Part shown: one piece after another, positions 25,195-35,192 of the stretch
Position numbering within the stretch: position 1 is the stretch's first letter
How the letters are laid out: the number at the start of each line of letters is the position of its first letter
NCBI GenBank assembly: GCA_003490145.1
Contig: QULQ01000006.1
Coordinates: 62,001-126,000 of the forward strand
Length of the DNA stretch: 64,000 nt
From: Lachnospiraceae bacterium OM04-12BH
Lineage (GTDB): Bacteria > Bacillota > Clostridia > Lachnospirales > Lachnospiraceae
Direction: 5' to 3'
Translations under genes and position numbers: made by a program
The notes under the pieces: generated by a model
What the model saw: the letters and a program-made list of their open reading frames with translations, nothing else
What the model was told of the DNA's origin: nothing
The model's database searches: none

Positions 25195-26388
25195 ATGAAG
25201 GCATTTTTAATCCTGGAAGACGGCACCGTTTTTGAAGGAACGCATATCGGCGCAGTCAGGGAAGTGATCAGTGAAATAGTATTCAATACATCAATGGCGG
25301 GGTATCTGGAGGTTCTGACAGATCCTTCGTATGCCGGTCAGGCAGTGTGCATGACGTATCCTCTGATTGGAAATTACGGGGTATGCCTGGAAGACATGGA
25401 ATCAGTACAGGCATGGCCGGATGGATTTATTGTCAGGGAATTATCAAGGATCCCCAGTAATTTCCGAAAGGATATCACGATTCAGGAATTCCTGGAGCAG
25501 CAGAATATTCCCGGTATTGCAGGAATTGATACCAGAGCCCTTACGAAGATCCTCCGTGAAAAGGGTACTATGAATGGCATGATCACTACAGATGAAGCCT
25601 ATGACCTTAACACAGTTCTCCCTAGGTTAAAAGAATATACCACCGGCAAGGTAGTGGAAAAGGTAACCTGCAAGGAAAAATATGTGATCAAAGGATCCAG
25701 AGATCTTGCAGAAAACGGAGCGATTTCCGGAAGCGCCAGATTTGATAAGGAAGCTTATGAAGCCGGCGAAAGAGAAATGCGCCCCAGTATCGTAAAGGAA
25801 TTAAACGGTATTGGCAAGAAGGTAGCCCTTCTTGATCTTGGCGCCAAGAAGAATATCGCACACTCCCTGGCACAGCGTGGCTGTGATGTGACCGTATATC
25901 CGGCACTGACCAGTGCAGAGGAGATCCTGAACGACCATCCGGACGGCATTATGCTGAGCAACGGCCCGGGAGACCCTAAGGAATGTACCTCTATTATTAA
26001 AGAAATTAAAAAGCTGTATGATTCAGATGTGCCGATCTTTGCAATCTGCCTCGGACATCAGCTCATGGCGCTGGCTACCGGAGCCGATACCTTCAAGATG
26101 AAGTACGGACATCGTGGCGGTAACCATCCTGTGAAGGATCTGGAGACCGGAAGAGTATATATTTCTTCTCAGAACCACGGCTATGTAGTAGATATGGACA
26201 AGCTGGATCCTGCTGTGGCAGTACCCGCTTTTATCAATGTAAATGATGGAACCAATGAAGGATTAAAATATACGGGAAAGAACATCTTCACCGTACAGTA
26301 TCATCCGGAGGCATGCCCGGGTCCTCAGGATTCCGGCTATCTGTTTGACAGATTTATCAAGATGATGGAGGTTAACAAAGATGCCTAA
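25195..26388 (+). CDS. carA: carbamoyl-phosphate synthase small (glutaminase) subunit
   Basis: A 397-residue glutaminase subunit that supplies ammonia to CarB. Start at ATG 25195 (MKAFLILEDGTVFEG), with AGGAAGGGAG about 12 bases upstream. The N-terminal CarA domain (VFNTSMAGYLEVLTDPSYAGQ) is followed by the class I amidotransferase with nucleophile Cys285 in AICLGHQ and a later His in QYHPEACPGPQD. The last eight bases overlap carB. The product feeds pyrimidine and arginine synthesis. Confidence 0.96.
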   Translation: MKAFLILEDGTVFEGTHIGAVREVISEIVFNTSMAGYLEVLTDPSYAGQAVCMTYPLIGNYGVCLEDMESVQAWPDGFIVRELSRIPSNFRKDITIQEFLEQQNIPGIAGIDTRALTKILREKGTMNGMITTDEAYDLNTVLPRLKEYTTGKVVEKVTCKEKYVIKGSRDLAENGAISGSARFDKEAYEAGEREMRPSIVKELNGIGKKVALLDLGAKKNIAHSLAQRGCDVTVYPALTSAEEILNDHPDGIMLSNGPGDPKECTSIIKEIKKLYDSDVPIFAICLGHQLMALATGADTFKMKYGHRGGNHPVKDLETGRVYISSQNHGYVVDMDKLDPAVAVPAFINVNDGTNEGLKYTGKNIFTVQYHPEACPGPQDSGYLFDRFIKMMEVNKDA

Positions 26389-29300
26389 GAATCCTAATGT
26401 AAAGCGAGTTATGGTAATCGGCTCCGGCCCTATTGTGATTGGTCAGGCAGCAGAGTTTGACTATGCAGGAACCCAGGCCTGTCGTTCCCTGAAGGAAGAG
26501 GGTGTAGAGGTAATCCTGGTCAATTCCAACCCGGCAACGATCATGACAGATAAGGATATTGCAGATAAGGTTTATATTGAGCCTTTAACAGCACGTGTCC
26601 TCGAGCAGATCATTGAAAAAGAAAAACCGGACAGCATTCTGCCTACGCTTGGCGGACAGGCCGGACTGAATCTTGGTATGGAGCTTGCAGAAAGCGGGTT
26701 CCTTGCTTCCCATGGGGTAAAGCTCCTTGGAACTACAGCAGCTACCATCAAGAAGGCGGAGGACCGTCAGGAATTCAAGGATACCATGGAAAAGATCGGA
26801 GAGCCCTGTGCGGCATCCAAGGTTGTTGAGAGTGTGGAGGATGGTGTTGCCTTCACAAAGACCATCGGTTATCCGGTAGTACTGCGTCCTGCCTATACTC
26901 TTGGCGGAAGCGGCGGTGGAATCGCCCATAATCAGGCAGAGCTGGAGACCATTCTGGAGAACGGACTGCGTCTTTCCAGAGTAGGACAGGTGCTGGTAGA
27001 AAGATGTATCGCAGGCTGGAAAGAAATCGAATACGAAGTAATGCGTGACAGCGCAGGAAACTGCATCACCGTCTGCAACATGGAAAATATCGACCCGGTT
27101 GGGGTACACACCGGAGACAGTATCGTAGTGGCACCCTCCCAGACCCTTTCTGACAAGGAATACCAGATGCTCAGAACCGCAGCCCTCAATATCATTGATG
27201 AGCTGCAGATCACCGGTGGATGTAATGTGCAGTTTGCCCTGCATCCGACCAGCTTTGAGTACTGTGTTATCGAGGTAAACCCCAGAGTAAGCCGTTCTTC
27301 TGCTCTTGCAAGTAAGGCAACTGGTTATCCGATCGCCAAGGTGGCAGCGAAGATCGCCCTCGGTTATACATTGGATGAGATCAAGAATGCAATTACAGGA
27401 AAGACCTATGCAAGCTTTGAGCCTACACTGGACTATTGTGTAGTGAAGCTGCCGAGACTTCCTTTTGACAAGTTTATTACAGCAAAGAGAACACTGACCA
27501 CACAGATGAAGGCTACCGGAGAGGTTATGAGTATCTGCCATAACTTTGAAGGAGCCCTGATGAAGGCTATCCGTTCCCTGGAGCAGCATGTGGACTGTCT
27601 GCTCAGCTATGATTTTTCTGCCCTGAACAGGGAAGAGCTGCTGGAGCGGCTGAAGATCGTAGACGATCAGAGGATTTACGTGATCGCAGAGGCGCTCCGT
27701 AAGGGGATCGATTATGATGCCATCCATGAGATCACTATGATCGATGAGTGGTTCATTGACAAGCTGGCAATCCTGGTAGAGATGGAAAATGCCCTGAAGG
27801 AGGGCCCGCTTACTGTAGATCTCCTGAAGGAAGCCAAGAGGCTGGAGTTCCCGGATAATGTCATCAGCAGACTGACCGGCAGACCGGAAGAAGAGATCAA
27901 AAAGCTGCGTTATGATAATGGCATCGTAGCAGTTTACAAGATGGTAGATACCTGTGCAGCCGAGTTTGAGGCAAGCACACCTTACTATTATTCAGTATAT
28001 GGCGGCGAGAATGAAGCCGTAGAGACCAACCCGAAGAAGAAGGTGCTGGTACTTGGCTCAGGACCAATCCGTATCGGACAGGGTATTGAGTTTGACTACT
28101 GTTCTGTCCATGCTACCTGGGCCTTTGCAAAGGCCGGCTATGAAACAGTGATCATTAATAACAATCCGGAAACAGTAAGTACAGACTTTGATATCGCGGA
28201 TAAGCTGTATTTTGAACCTCTGACACCGGAAGATGTGGAAAGCATCGTCAATCTGGAAAAGCCGGATGGAGCTGTTGTACAGTTTGGTGGACAGACAGCG
28301 ATCAAGCTGACAGAAAGCCTGATGAAGATGGGAGTTCCGATCCTGGGAACCAAGGCAGAGGATGTAGATGCGGCAGAGGACAGAGAGCTGTTTGACAAGA
28401 TCCTTGAGCAGACAGAGATCCCAAGAGCTGCAGGTGGTACAGTTTATACTGCAGAGGAGGCCAAGGCGGTAGCCAACAGGCTGGGTTATCCTGTACTGGT
28501 AAGACCTTCTTACGTGCTTGGCGGACAGGGCATGCAGATCGCCATTTCCGATGAAGAAATAGAAGAATTTATGAACATCATCAACCGGATCGCACAGGAT
28601 CACCCGATCCTGGTAGATAAGTATCTGCAGGGCAAGGAGATCGAGGTTGATGCGGTATGTGATGGAGAAGATATCCTGATTCCAGGTATCATGGAGCATA
28701 TTGAGAGAACAGGTGTCCATTCCGGTGACAGTATTTCTGTATATCCGGCACCGACCATTACAGCCGCAGTGAAGGAAAAGATTGCAGAGTACACCAGAAG
28801 ACTGGCAAAGGCACTGCATGTAAAGGGACTCATCAATATCCAGTTTATTGCGATCGGTGAGGATGTTTATGTTATCGAGGTTAACCCCAGATCCTCCCGT
28901 ACCGTTCCTTATATCAGCAAGGTAACCGGTATTCCTATCGTGGATCTGGCTACAGAGGTCATCATTGGCAAGACGATCAGAGAGCTTGGCTATGAGCCGG
29001 GACTGCAGCCTGAGGCAGATTACTTCGCTATCAAGATGCCGGTATTCTCCTTCGAGAAGATCCGTGGAGCAGAGATCAGCCTTGGACCGGAAATGAAGTC
29101 TACCGGTGAGTGCCTTGGTATTGCAAAGACCTTTAACGAGGCACTGTATAAGGCATTCCTCGGTGCAGGCGTGGATCTTCCCAAGTACAGGCAGATGATC
29201 ATCACTGTAAAGGATGCCGACAAGGGAGAGGCTATTGAGATCGGACAGCGTTTCGAGAAGCTTGGTTATACCATTTATGCAACAAGAAGTACCTGTAATG

Positions 29301-29596
29301 CGTTAAAGGAAGCAGGTGTCCATGCGAGACAGGTCAACAAGATTTCACAGGAATCTCCAACTGTTATGGATTTGATCCTTGGACATAAGATCGACCTTGT
29401 CATTGATACACCGACCCAGGGACGGGATAAGACGAGAGACGGCTTCCTGATCCGTCGTACAGCGATCGAAACCGGTGTTAACTGTATCACTGCTATGGAC
29501 ACGGCAAGGGCACTGGTAACCAGCATGGAGCATAAGATGGATCAGTTTACCCTGATCGATGTGGCTTCCATTAAGAGCAGGGGTCTGAAGGAATAA
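26381..29596 (+). CDS. carB: carbamoyl-phosphate synthase large subunit
   Basis: A 1071-residue enzyme of normal length. It has two homologous ATP-grasp halves, each starting with a GSGPI.IGQ..EFDY segment (near residues 11 and 560), and a C-terminal MGS-like regulatory domain (about 935-1071). It makes carbamoyl phosphate from bicarbonate, ammonia and two ATP with CarA. The start overlaps carA, and GGAGG at 26367-26371 is its ribosome site. The LysR gene follows after 11 bases. Confidence 0.96.
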   Translation: MPKNPNVKRVMVIGSGPIVIGQAAEFDYAGTQACRSLKEEGVEVILVNSNPATIMTDKDIADKVYIEPLTARVLEQIIEKEKPDSILPTLGGQAGLNLGMELAESGFLASHGVKLLGTTAATIKKAEDRQEFKDTMEKIGEPCAASKVVESVEDGVAFTKTIGYPVVLRPAYTLGGSGGGIAHNQAELETILENGLRLSRVGQVLVERCIAGWKEIEYEVMRDSAGNCITVCNMENIDPVGVHTGDSIVVAPSQTLSDKEYQMLRTAALNIIDELQITGGCNVQFALHPTSFEYCVIEVNPRVSRSSALASKATGYPIAKVAAKIALGYTLDEIKNAITGKTYASFEPTLDYCVVKLPRLPFDKFITAKRTLTTQMKATGEVMSICHNFEGALMKAIRSLEQHVDCLLSYDFSALNREELLERLKIVDDQRIYVIAEALRKGIDYDAIHEITMIDEWFIDKLAILVEMENALKEGPLTVDLLKEAKRLEFPDNVISRLTGRPEEEIKKLRYDNGIVAVYKMVDTCAAEFEASTPYYYSVYGGENEAVETNPKKKVLVLGSGPIRIGQGIEFDYCSVHATWAFAKAGYETVIINNNPETVSTDFDIADKLYFEPLTPEDVESIVNLEKPDGAVVQFGGQTAIKLTESLMKMGVPILGTKAEDVDAAEDRELFDKILEQTEIPRAAGGTVYTAEEAKAVANRLGYPVLVRPSYVLGGQGMQIAISDEEIEEFMNIINRIAQDHPILVDKYLQGKEIEVDAVCDGEDILIPGIMEHIERTGVHSGDSISVYPAPTITAAVKEKIAEYTRRLAKALHVKGLINIQFIAIGEDVYVIEVNPRSSRTVPYISKVTGIPIVDLATEVIIGKTIRELGYEPGLQPEADYFAIKMPVFSFEKIRGAEISLGPEMKSTGECLGIAKTFNEALYKAFLGAGVDLPKYRQMIITVKDADKGEAIEIGQRFEKLGYTIYATRSTCNALKEAGVHARQVNKISQESPTVMDLILGHKIDLVIDTPTQGRDKTRDGFLIRRTAIETGVNCITAMDTARALVTSMEHKMDQFTLIDVASIKSRGLKE

Positions 29597-29607
29597 CAGG
29601 AGAGGAT

Positions 29608-30498
29608 ATGATCGGTAATCTGGAATACTATAAGGTATTTTATTATGCAGCATCATATGAAAGTATAACAAAGGCGGCTGTGGCACTTTCTGTGTCACAG
29701 CCTGCTGTAAGCCAGGCGATCAGACAGCTGGAGGAGAGCCTTGGTGCAAAGCTGTTTATCCGTGCATCCCGGGGCATCCGGTTGACTGCAGAGGGAGAAC
29801 AGCTTTTTTTGTCTGTAAAAAAAGGTTATGAGGAAATTGAAAAGGGAGAGAGACAGCTTCGTCAGATGCTGGATCTGGAAAGCGGAGAGATAAGAGTGGG
29901 AGCCAGTGATATGACGCTCCGGTTTTATCTGCTGCCTTTTCTTGAAAAATACCATGAGAAATATCCGCATATCAAGGTTACAGTAACCAATGCCCCAACA
30001 CCGGAAACCCGGCAGCTTCTGAAGGAAGACCAGATCGACTTTGGACTGATCACGTCGCCCTTTGAGGAGCAGGAGGAGCTGGAGACTTTTCCGGTGAAGG
30101 AGATTGAGGACTGCTTTGTAGCAGGAAGAAAATTTATTCAGTATAAAAATAAGATGCTGGATCTGCAGGAGCTGGAAAAGCTCCCTTTGATCTGTCTTGA
30201 AAAAAATACCAGTACCAGGGCATGCATGGATCGGTTTCTCTATCAGAACCATGTGGAAATGCATCCTGAATTTGAACTGGCGACCAGTGACATGATTGTG
30301 CAGTTTGCCCTGCGTAATCTGGGGGTAGGCTGTGTGATGAGGGAGTTTGCAAAAGAGCAGCTGGAGTCTGGCAGACTGTTTGAACTGCGGTTTAATAAGA
30401 TCATACCAAGACGGCATATCTGTGTGCTGACAGAAAAAAGAAAGCCCCTTTCCAAAGCGGCAGAGGGACTTTTTGAAATGCTTCAGAAGGATTTTTGA
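29608..30498 (+). CDS. LysR-family transcription regulator
   Basis: A 296-residue LysR protein. The N-terminal HTH (YESITKAAVALSVSQPAVSQAIRQLEESLGAKLFIRASRGIRLT) is canonical, and the effector domain runs from about residue 90. It follows carB by 11 bases and could be read from the same transcript. Whether it controls carAB is unknown. Its 3' end overlaps a convergent small membrane-protein gene by 16 bases. Confidence 0.92.
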   Translation: MIGNLEYYKVFYYAASYESITKAAVALSVSQPAVSQAIRQLEESLGAKLFIRASRGIRLTAEGEQLFLSVKKGYEEIEKGERQLRQMLDLESGEIRVGASDMTLRFYLLPFLEKYHEKYPHIKVTVTNAPTPETRQLLKEDQIDFGLITSPFEEQEELETFPVKEIEDCFVAGRKFIQYKNKMLDLQELEKLPLICLEKNTSTRACMDRFLYQNHVEMHPEFELATSDMIVQFALRNLGVGCVMREFAKEQLESGRLFELRFNKIIPRRHICVLTEKRKPLSKAAEGLFEMLQKDF

Positions 30499-30770
30499 TC
30501 AGGTTTTTCAGCTTCTGGTGCATCTGCAAGGGTATGCTTACCTGTATACTTACCGTAGACCCAGATATAGATCCACAGAAGGATCGGAAGACCGACCGTT
30601 GCCATCAGGCAGGCTGCAAAGAGCTGGTCAGAGCCTTCAAAATCCAGAATGGCAAATATAAGAGTCGCCACATACAGGAGAACAAGAAGTACGACACAGA
30701 TCAGAGCTCCAATCTGTCTGGCACGCCTGGTTTTCGGATTTGTGATTTCATTTTTATGCGCTTGCTTCAT
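30483..30770 (-). CDS. small two-helix membrane protein of unknown function
   Basis: A 95-residue protein with a Lys/Arg-rich N-terminus (TRRARQIG), two clear membrane helices (IGALICVVLLVLLYVATLIF and a second at about residues 50-72) and a short hydrophilic tail. I recall very similar small proteins in other Lachnospiraceae, but no function. It is convergent with the LysR gene and divergent from the beta-mannosidase gene. AGAAGGG lies about ten bases before the start on the - strand, and a TATGCTATACT extended -10 element is further upstream. Confidence 0.75.
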   Translation of the reverse strand: MKQAHKNEITNPKTRRARQIGALICVVLLVLLYVATLIFAILDFEGSDQLFAACLMATVGLPILLWIYIWVYGKYTGKHTLADAPEAEKPDQKSF

Positions 30771-30807
30771 GACGCAGTTTCCCTTCTTTTCGTTTTAATA
30801 CAAAACA

Positions 30808-30886
30808 AGTATAGCATAGAAAGGACGATTTTGTACAATTTTCTACTCAAAAGTTTCTATTTCCAATGAAGGAGGTATGCTATACT
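30808..30886. promoter_or_regulatory. divergent promoter region with inverted identical -10 elements
   Basis: The same 11-mer TATGCTATACT occurs on the - strand (30808-30818) and the + strand (30876-30886), each an extended -10 pointing to its own gene. The -35 boxes are weak, as expected for extended -10 promoters. The 57 bases between them are AT-rich. Confidence 0.6.
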
Positions 30887-30921
30887 GAAGAACAGAAAAT
30901 AAATGATCTGGGAGTAAAGAA

Positions 30922-33387
30922 ATGGAAAAACAGATATTAAATGGAAACTGGAATTTAAAAATAAAGGGAAAGGACAGCGGACTGATTCCCGAGAAAGGCA
31001 TTCCGGTACAGATACCGGGCTCTGTTTACAGTGCCCTTCTTGCGGGAAGCTATATTCCTGATCCCTATTACAGAGATAATGAGCTGCAGGTTCTGCCGCT
31101 GATGGACAATGACTTCACCTTTTCCGATACCTTCATGGCAGAGAAGAAGGCTGGGGAGTATGACAGCGTGCTTCTCAGGTTTGAAGGAATCGATACACTG
31201 GCAGATATTTTCCTGAATGATATATTTCTTGGAAGCACCTGCAATATGCACAGAACCTATGAGTTTGATGTAGCAGAAAGCTTAAGAGAGGGGGAGAATA
31301 CCCTGCGGGTAGAGCTTCATTCGCCTACCAGATATATCAAGGAAGAAAATGAAAAGGTATATACCGGTGGTTCCTGGGATGCCATGGAAGGCTTTCCACA
31401 TCTTAGAAAGGCACACTGTATGTTTGGATGGGACTGGGGTCCCAGGCTCCCTGATGCTGGTATTTTCAGAGAGGTTTCCCTGCTGTATATCGCGAAAAGC
31501 CGTTTTGATTCTGTGTATATCACGCAGGAGCACGAAGAGGGCAGAGTAACTCTTGACTTTGATGTGGCACTTGAACTGTTTACAGAGGAGGATAACACAA
31601 GGATAGAGGTCATTGTAACAGATCCTGAGGGCAGAACCTATGTGCCGGCAGAAGGGGCTGATCCGGGGGATTATCATATCGTTATAACAGATCCGAAGCT
31701 CTGGTGGCCGAGAGGCTACGGAGAGCAGCCTCTTTATCAGGTAAAGCTGACTCTGTTTTCTGGGGATGGTACAGTGCTGGATACCTATGAAAGAAGGATC
31801 GGACTCCGTACCCTGACGGTGAATACAGATAAGGATGAATGGGGTGAGTGCTTTGCCCATGAAGTGAATGGCGTGAAGATCTTTGCCATGGGTGCAGACT
31901 ATATCCCTGAGGATAATCTGTTCTCCAGGATAAACAAAGAAAGAACCAGGAAGCTTCTTTCCGATGCAGCAGCTGTTAATCATAACAGTATCAGGGTCTG
32001 GGGCGGCGGTTATTATCCTGACGATTATTTCTTTGATATCTGTGATGAGCTGGGACTTCTGGTATGGCAGGACTTCATGTTTGCCTGTGCCAGCTATGAG
32101 CTGGATGATGATTTTGAACGTAATATCACAGCAGAAATCCGGGATAACGTCAGAAGGCTCCGGCATCATGCCTGCCTTGCCCTGTGGTGTGGTAATAACG
32201 AAATGGAGACACAGACGTTAGATAAGGCATGGAAGCCCTCCATCAAGCAGAAATACGATTATATCAAGATTTTTGAATATATCATTCCCCATATCCTGCA
32301 GGAGGAGGATCCGGTGACCTTTTACTGGCCATCCAGTCCTTCATCAGGTGGAAACTATGATGATCCATGGGATGAAAATCGTGGAGATACCCATTACTGG
32401 GCAGTGTGGCATGGCAACAAGCCCTTTACCGATTACAGGAATTACCACTTCCGTTATCTGTCTGAGTTTGGATTCCAGTCCTTTCCATGTATGCAGACAG
32501 TAGAGACCTTTACGGAGCCACAGGACCGGAACATTTTCTCCAGGGTGATGGAAATGCACCAGAGAAATACATCAGCCAACGGTAAGATCATGAATTACCT
32601 GTCAGCAACCTATCTTTATCCGAAGGATTTTGACCAGCTGTTATATGCTTCCCAGCTCCTGCAGGCAGATGCGATCCGCTATGGGGTGGAGCATTTCCGC
32701 AGAAACCGTGGCAGATGTATGGGAGCTGTGGTATGGCAGCTCAATGATATCTGGCCGGTAGCATCCTGGGCAAGCATCGATTACTATGGACGCTGGAAGG
32801 CGCTGCACTATGCAGAAAAGAGAATGTTTGCACCGGTTATGATCTCCTGCGAGGAAACAGGGGAACTCAGTGAAAGACCGTTCTGTGTATCAGAGCCGCA
32901 TCCTATTTTGGTAAAGGCAAGGCTTCATGTAGCGAATGAGACCATGCAGGAGGTAAAGGGAATTGTGAAATGGAAGGTATGCCTGCCTGACAGCTCTGTG
33001 CTTCTTGAGGGAGGACAGGAGCTGACGGTGCCTGCTCTTGACGGTGTATGGCTTGATCAGATCGATCTGGAGGACTTTGAAGAGAGAAAGATCCACATCA
33101 GCTATGCCTTTATTGTTAATGGAGAGGTGGTATCTGAAAACAGCTGTCTGTTTACAGCACCAAAACACTATTTCTTTGAGGATCCCAGGCTTTCAGTAAG
33201 GGCAGAAGGAAATAAGGTTACAGTCAGGGCTGAAAAATATGCCAAGAATGTCATGATTGGAAATGCTGATGGAAGCTTAAAGCTTTCTGATAATTTCTTT
33301 GATATGGAAGCTGGAGAAAAAACGGTCGAAGTGCTTGAGGGAAATACGGATACCCTTTCTGTCAGATCTGTTTATAATATTGCCTAA
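30922..33387 (+). CDS. GH2 beta-mannosidase
   Basis: An 821-residue intracellular enzyme without a signal peptide. The order is the N-terminal jelly-roll sugar-binding domain (NGNWNLK, PGSVYSALLAG), an immunoglobulin-like domain, the GH2 barrel and C-terminal beta domains. WCGNNE at 422-427 gives acid/base Glu427 and SEFGFQS gives nucleophile Glu515. PGSVYSALLAG, the GWDWGPRLPDAGIF segment and RVWGGGYYPDDYF favour beta-mannosidase over beta-galactosidase. It should release mannose from short manno-oligosaccharides. No mannan transporter or other glycosidase is adjacent. Confidence 0.9.
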   Translation: MEKQILNGNWNLKIKGKDSGLIPEKGIPVQIPGSVYSALLAGSYIPDPYYRDNELQVLPLMDNDFTFSDTFMAEKKAGEYDSVLLRFEGIDTLADIFLNDIFLGSTCNMHRTYEFDVAESLREGENTLRVELHSPTRYIKEENEKVYTGGSWDAMEGFPHLRKAHCMFGWDWGPRLPDAGIFREVSLLYIAKSRFDSVYITQEHEEGRVTLDFDVALELFTEEDNTRIEVIVTDPEGRTYVPAEGADPGDYHIVITDPKLWWPRGYGEQPLYQVKLTLFSGDGTVLDTYERRIGLRTLTVNTDKDEWGECFAHEVNGVKIFAMGADYIPEDNLFSRINKERTRKLLSDAAAVNHNSIRVWGGGYYPDDYFFDICDELGLLVWQDFMFACASYELDDDFERNITAEIRDNVRRLRHHACLALWCGNNEMETQTLDKAWKPSIKQKYDYIKIFEYIIPHILQEEDPVTFYWPSSPSSGGNYDDPWDENRGDTHYWAVWHGNKPFTDYRNYHFRYLSEFGFQSFPCMQTVETFTEPQDRNIFSRVMEMHQRNTSANGKIMNYLSATYLYPKDFDQLLYASQLLQADAIRYGVEHFRRNRGRCMGAVVWQLNDIWPVASWASIDYYGRWKALHYAEKRMFAPVMISCEETGELSERPFCVSEPHPILVKARLHVANETMQEVKGIVKWKVCLPDSSVLLEGGQELTVPALDGVWLDQIDLEDFEERKIHISYAFIVNGEVVSENSCLFTAPKHYFFEDPRLSVRAEGNKVTVRAEKYAKNVMIGNADGSLKLSDNFFDMEAGEKTVEVLEGNTDTLSVRSVYNIA

Positions 33388-33435
33388 ATGGCTATTACTA
33401 CTACCCAAATAATGTCATTTTGTATGAGAATATTG

Positions 33436-33468
33436 CATACTCCCGGTTGTTGAACAGCCGGGAGTATG
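33436..33468. repeat. 33-base near-perfect palindrome between two genes
   Basis: Fifteen pairs (one G-T) around a 3-base loop, with arms starting CATACTCCCGG and ending CCGGGAGTATG. It is not followed by a T-run but by TTACAATTATAAG, so it is not a classic terminator. It could be a bidirectional operator or a leader hairpin of the GGDEF/EAL gene. Confidence 0.6.
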
Positions 33469-33511
33469 TTACAATTATAAGGGTTATCTTTTGACGAAAG
33501 AGGGGTATAGC

Positions 33512-35188
33512 ATGGAAGATTTGTCAAACAAAATGTCGTTTGAGGAAATAGAGTATGTGATAGATATTCTGAATCCATGTGTTGATAATTTTCTTTTTGT
33601 TCTTAATCTAAAGAACAGGCATTATGTAATATCAGAAAATGCAGTGGACAGATTTCCACTTCCGGCGGCCGATTTCCCTGATTATACAGCTGCTTTTACG
33701 AAGGTGGTATATGAAGAGGATCTTGATCTGCTTTCCAAGGATCTTGCTGAAATCGTTTCCGGAAAGAAAAGCTTCCATAATCTGCGTTACCGGTGGAAGG
33801 ACAAAGAGGGAAAGCCGGTCTGGATCAACTGCCGTGGAAACGTACTTGTGGATGAAGAAGGCAGACCGGAACTGATCACCGGCTGTATCAATGAGATCGG
33901 CAAGAAACAGCAGGCAGATAATGTCAGCGGACTGCTTGGGGAGACAAGCCTCAGGGCAGAGCTTTCAGAGCTTATTAAGAATGATAAAGGTGTTTTCCTG
34001 CGTATAGGTATTGATAACTTCAAGGATATCAATGAGAATAAAGGAATGGAATACGGAGATATGATCCTGCATAAAACAGCAGAATGTATCCGGAGTATAG
34101 CAGGATCTGAACGCAGGATCTACCGTCTTGTTGCAGATGAATTTCTGATCTTTGGACAGAACGGAACGGCAGAAAGTGCTGTTGATCTGTACCGTGCGAT
34201 CCGGGAGGGGATAGATGCCCTGATCGAAAAAATCGGATATGATGTATTTTATACGATCTCTGCGGGAATTCTTCCTGTTTCAGCAGTACAGGACAGGAGC
34301 AGTGAGAATATCCTGAAGCTTTCCGAGTTTGCGCTGGCAGGAGCGAAGGAAGCCGGCAAAAATACATATGTGATCTATAAGGAAGAGGATTATCAGAAGT
34401 TTCTTGACAAAAAAGAGCTGGTCCATACCATGCGTAAGTCTGTAAACCAGAATTTTGAGGGATTCGAAGCTTATTTCCAGCCGATCGTAGATATTAAGAG
34501 CCAGAAGCTTGTCAGTGCAGAAACGCTGCTCCGGTTCAGAACGAAGGAAAGAATGGTTTCCCCGGCAGAATTTATTCCTCTGTTAGAAGAGAGCGGACTG
34601 ATCATTCCGGTGGGACGCTTCGTTCTGCATCAGGCACTGAAGGCATGCGGACAGATCCAGAAATATATTCCGGATTTCCGCATTTCAGTCAATGTATCTT
34701 ATATTCAGGTACTGAAAAGTGATATGCTGACAGAAATCCTGAGTGCAATCAATATATATAAGATTAAAAGAGGCAGTCTCATCATAGAATTGACAGAAAG
34801 CGGATTCCTGGAATGTGATGCCAACTTCAGACGCTTCTGCGATGGACTGAAGAGGAGTGATATACCGCTTGCTCTGGATGATTTCGGAACCGGATATTCC
34901 AATTTCCATTACCTGTATAACTTAAGTCCGGATACCATCAAGATTGACAGATCCTTTACTCTCAAGGCATTAAATAACGGATATGAATATAACCTTCTGC
35001 AGCATATGGTAGAGATGACGCACAGTATAGATCTGAAGCTCTGTGTGGAGGGAATAGAAACGAAACAGGAGCTGGATAAGATCAGCAGGATAGAGCCTGA
35101 TTATATCCAGGGATATTTCTTTGGCAGACCGTGTTCGTTCTCTATATTCATGGAGTCTTATGTAACAGGGGAAAGTAAGGAAAAATAA
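33512..35188 (+). CDS. PAS-like / degenerate GGDEF / EAL c-di-GMP protein
   Basis: A 558-residue cytosolic protein. Start at ATG 33512 with GAGGGG six bases upstream; an in-frame TTG at 33491 lacks a ribosome site. A PAS-like N-terminus (YRWKDKEGKPVWINCRG) is followed by a GGDEF domain whose signature reads VADEF (207-211), so cyclase activity is unlikely. The EAL domain keeps the catalytic Glu in ETL (337-339), NVSY, ELTES, DDFGTGYS, KIDRSF and EGIET, so phosphodiesterase activity is likely. It should therefore break down c-di-GMP. It is convergent with the DtxR-type gene, four bases apart. Confidence 0.88.
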   Translation: MEDLSNKMSFEEIEYVIDILNPCVDNFLFVLNLKNRHYVISENAVDRFPLPAADFPDYTAAFTKVVYEEDLDLLSKDLAEIVSGKKSFHNLRYRWKDKEGKPVWINCRGNVLVDEEGRPELITGCINEIGKKQQADNVSGLLGETSLRAELSELIKNDKGVFLRIGIDNFKDINENKGMEYGDMILHKTAECIRSIAGSERRIYRLVADEFLIFGQNGTAESAVDLYRAIREGIDALIEKIGYDVFYTISAGILPVSAVQDRSSENILKLSEFALAGAKEAGKNTYVIYKEEDYQKFLDKKELVHTMRKSVNQNFEGFEAYFQPIVDIKSQKLVSAETLLRFRTKERMVSPAEFIPLLEESGLIIPVGRFVLHQALKACGQIQKYIPDFRISVNVSYIQVLKSDMLTEILSAINIYKIKRGSLIIELTESGFLECDANFRRFCDGLKRSDIPLALDDFGTGYSNFHYLYNLSPDTIKIDRSFTLKALNNGYEYNLLQHMVEMTHSIDLKLCVEGIETKQELDKISRIEPDYIQGYFFGRPCSFSIFMESYVTGESKEK

Positions 35189-35192
35189 TCTG

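Noticed and set aside
26585..27727. A 380-codon antisense open frame inside carB
   Set aside because: The sense strand encodes a full, well-conserved CarB; the antisense product has no domain, no ribosome site and a Cys/His-rich composition typical of reverse reading of this codon usage.
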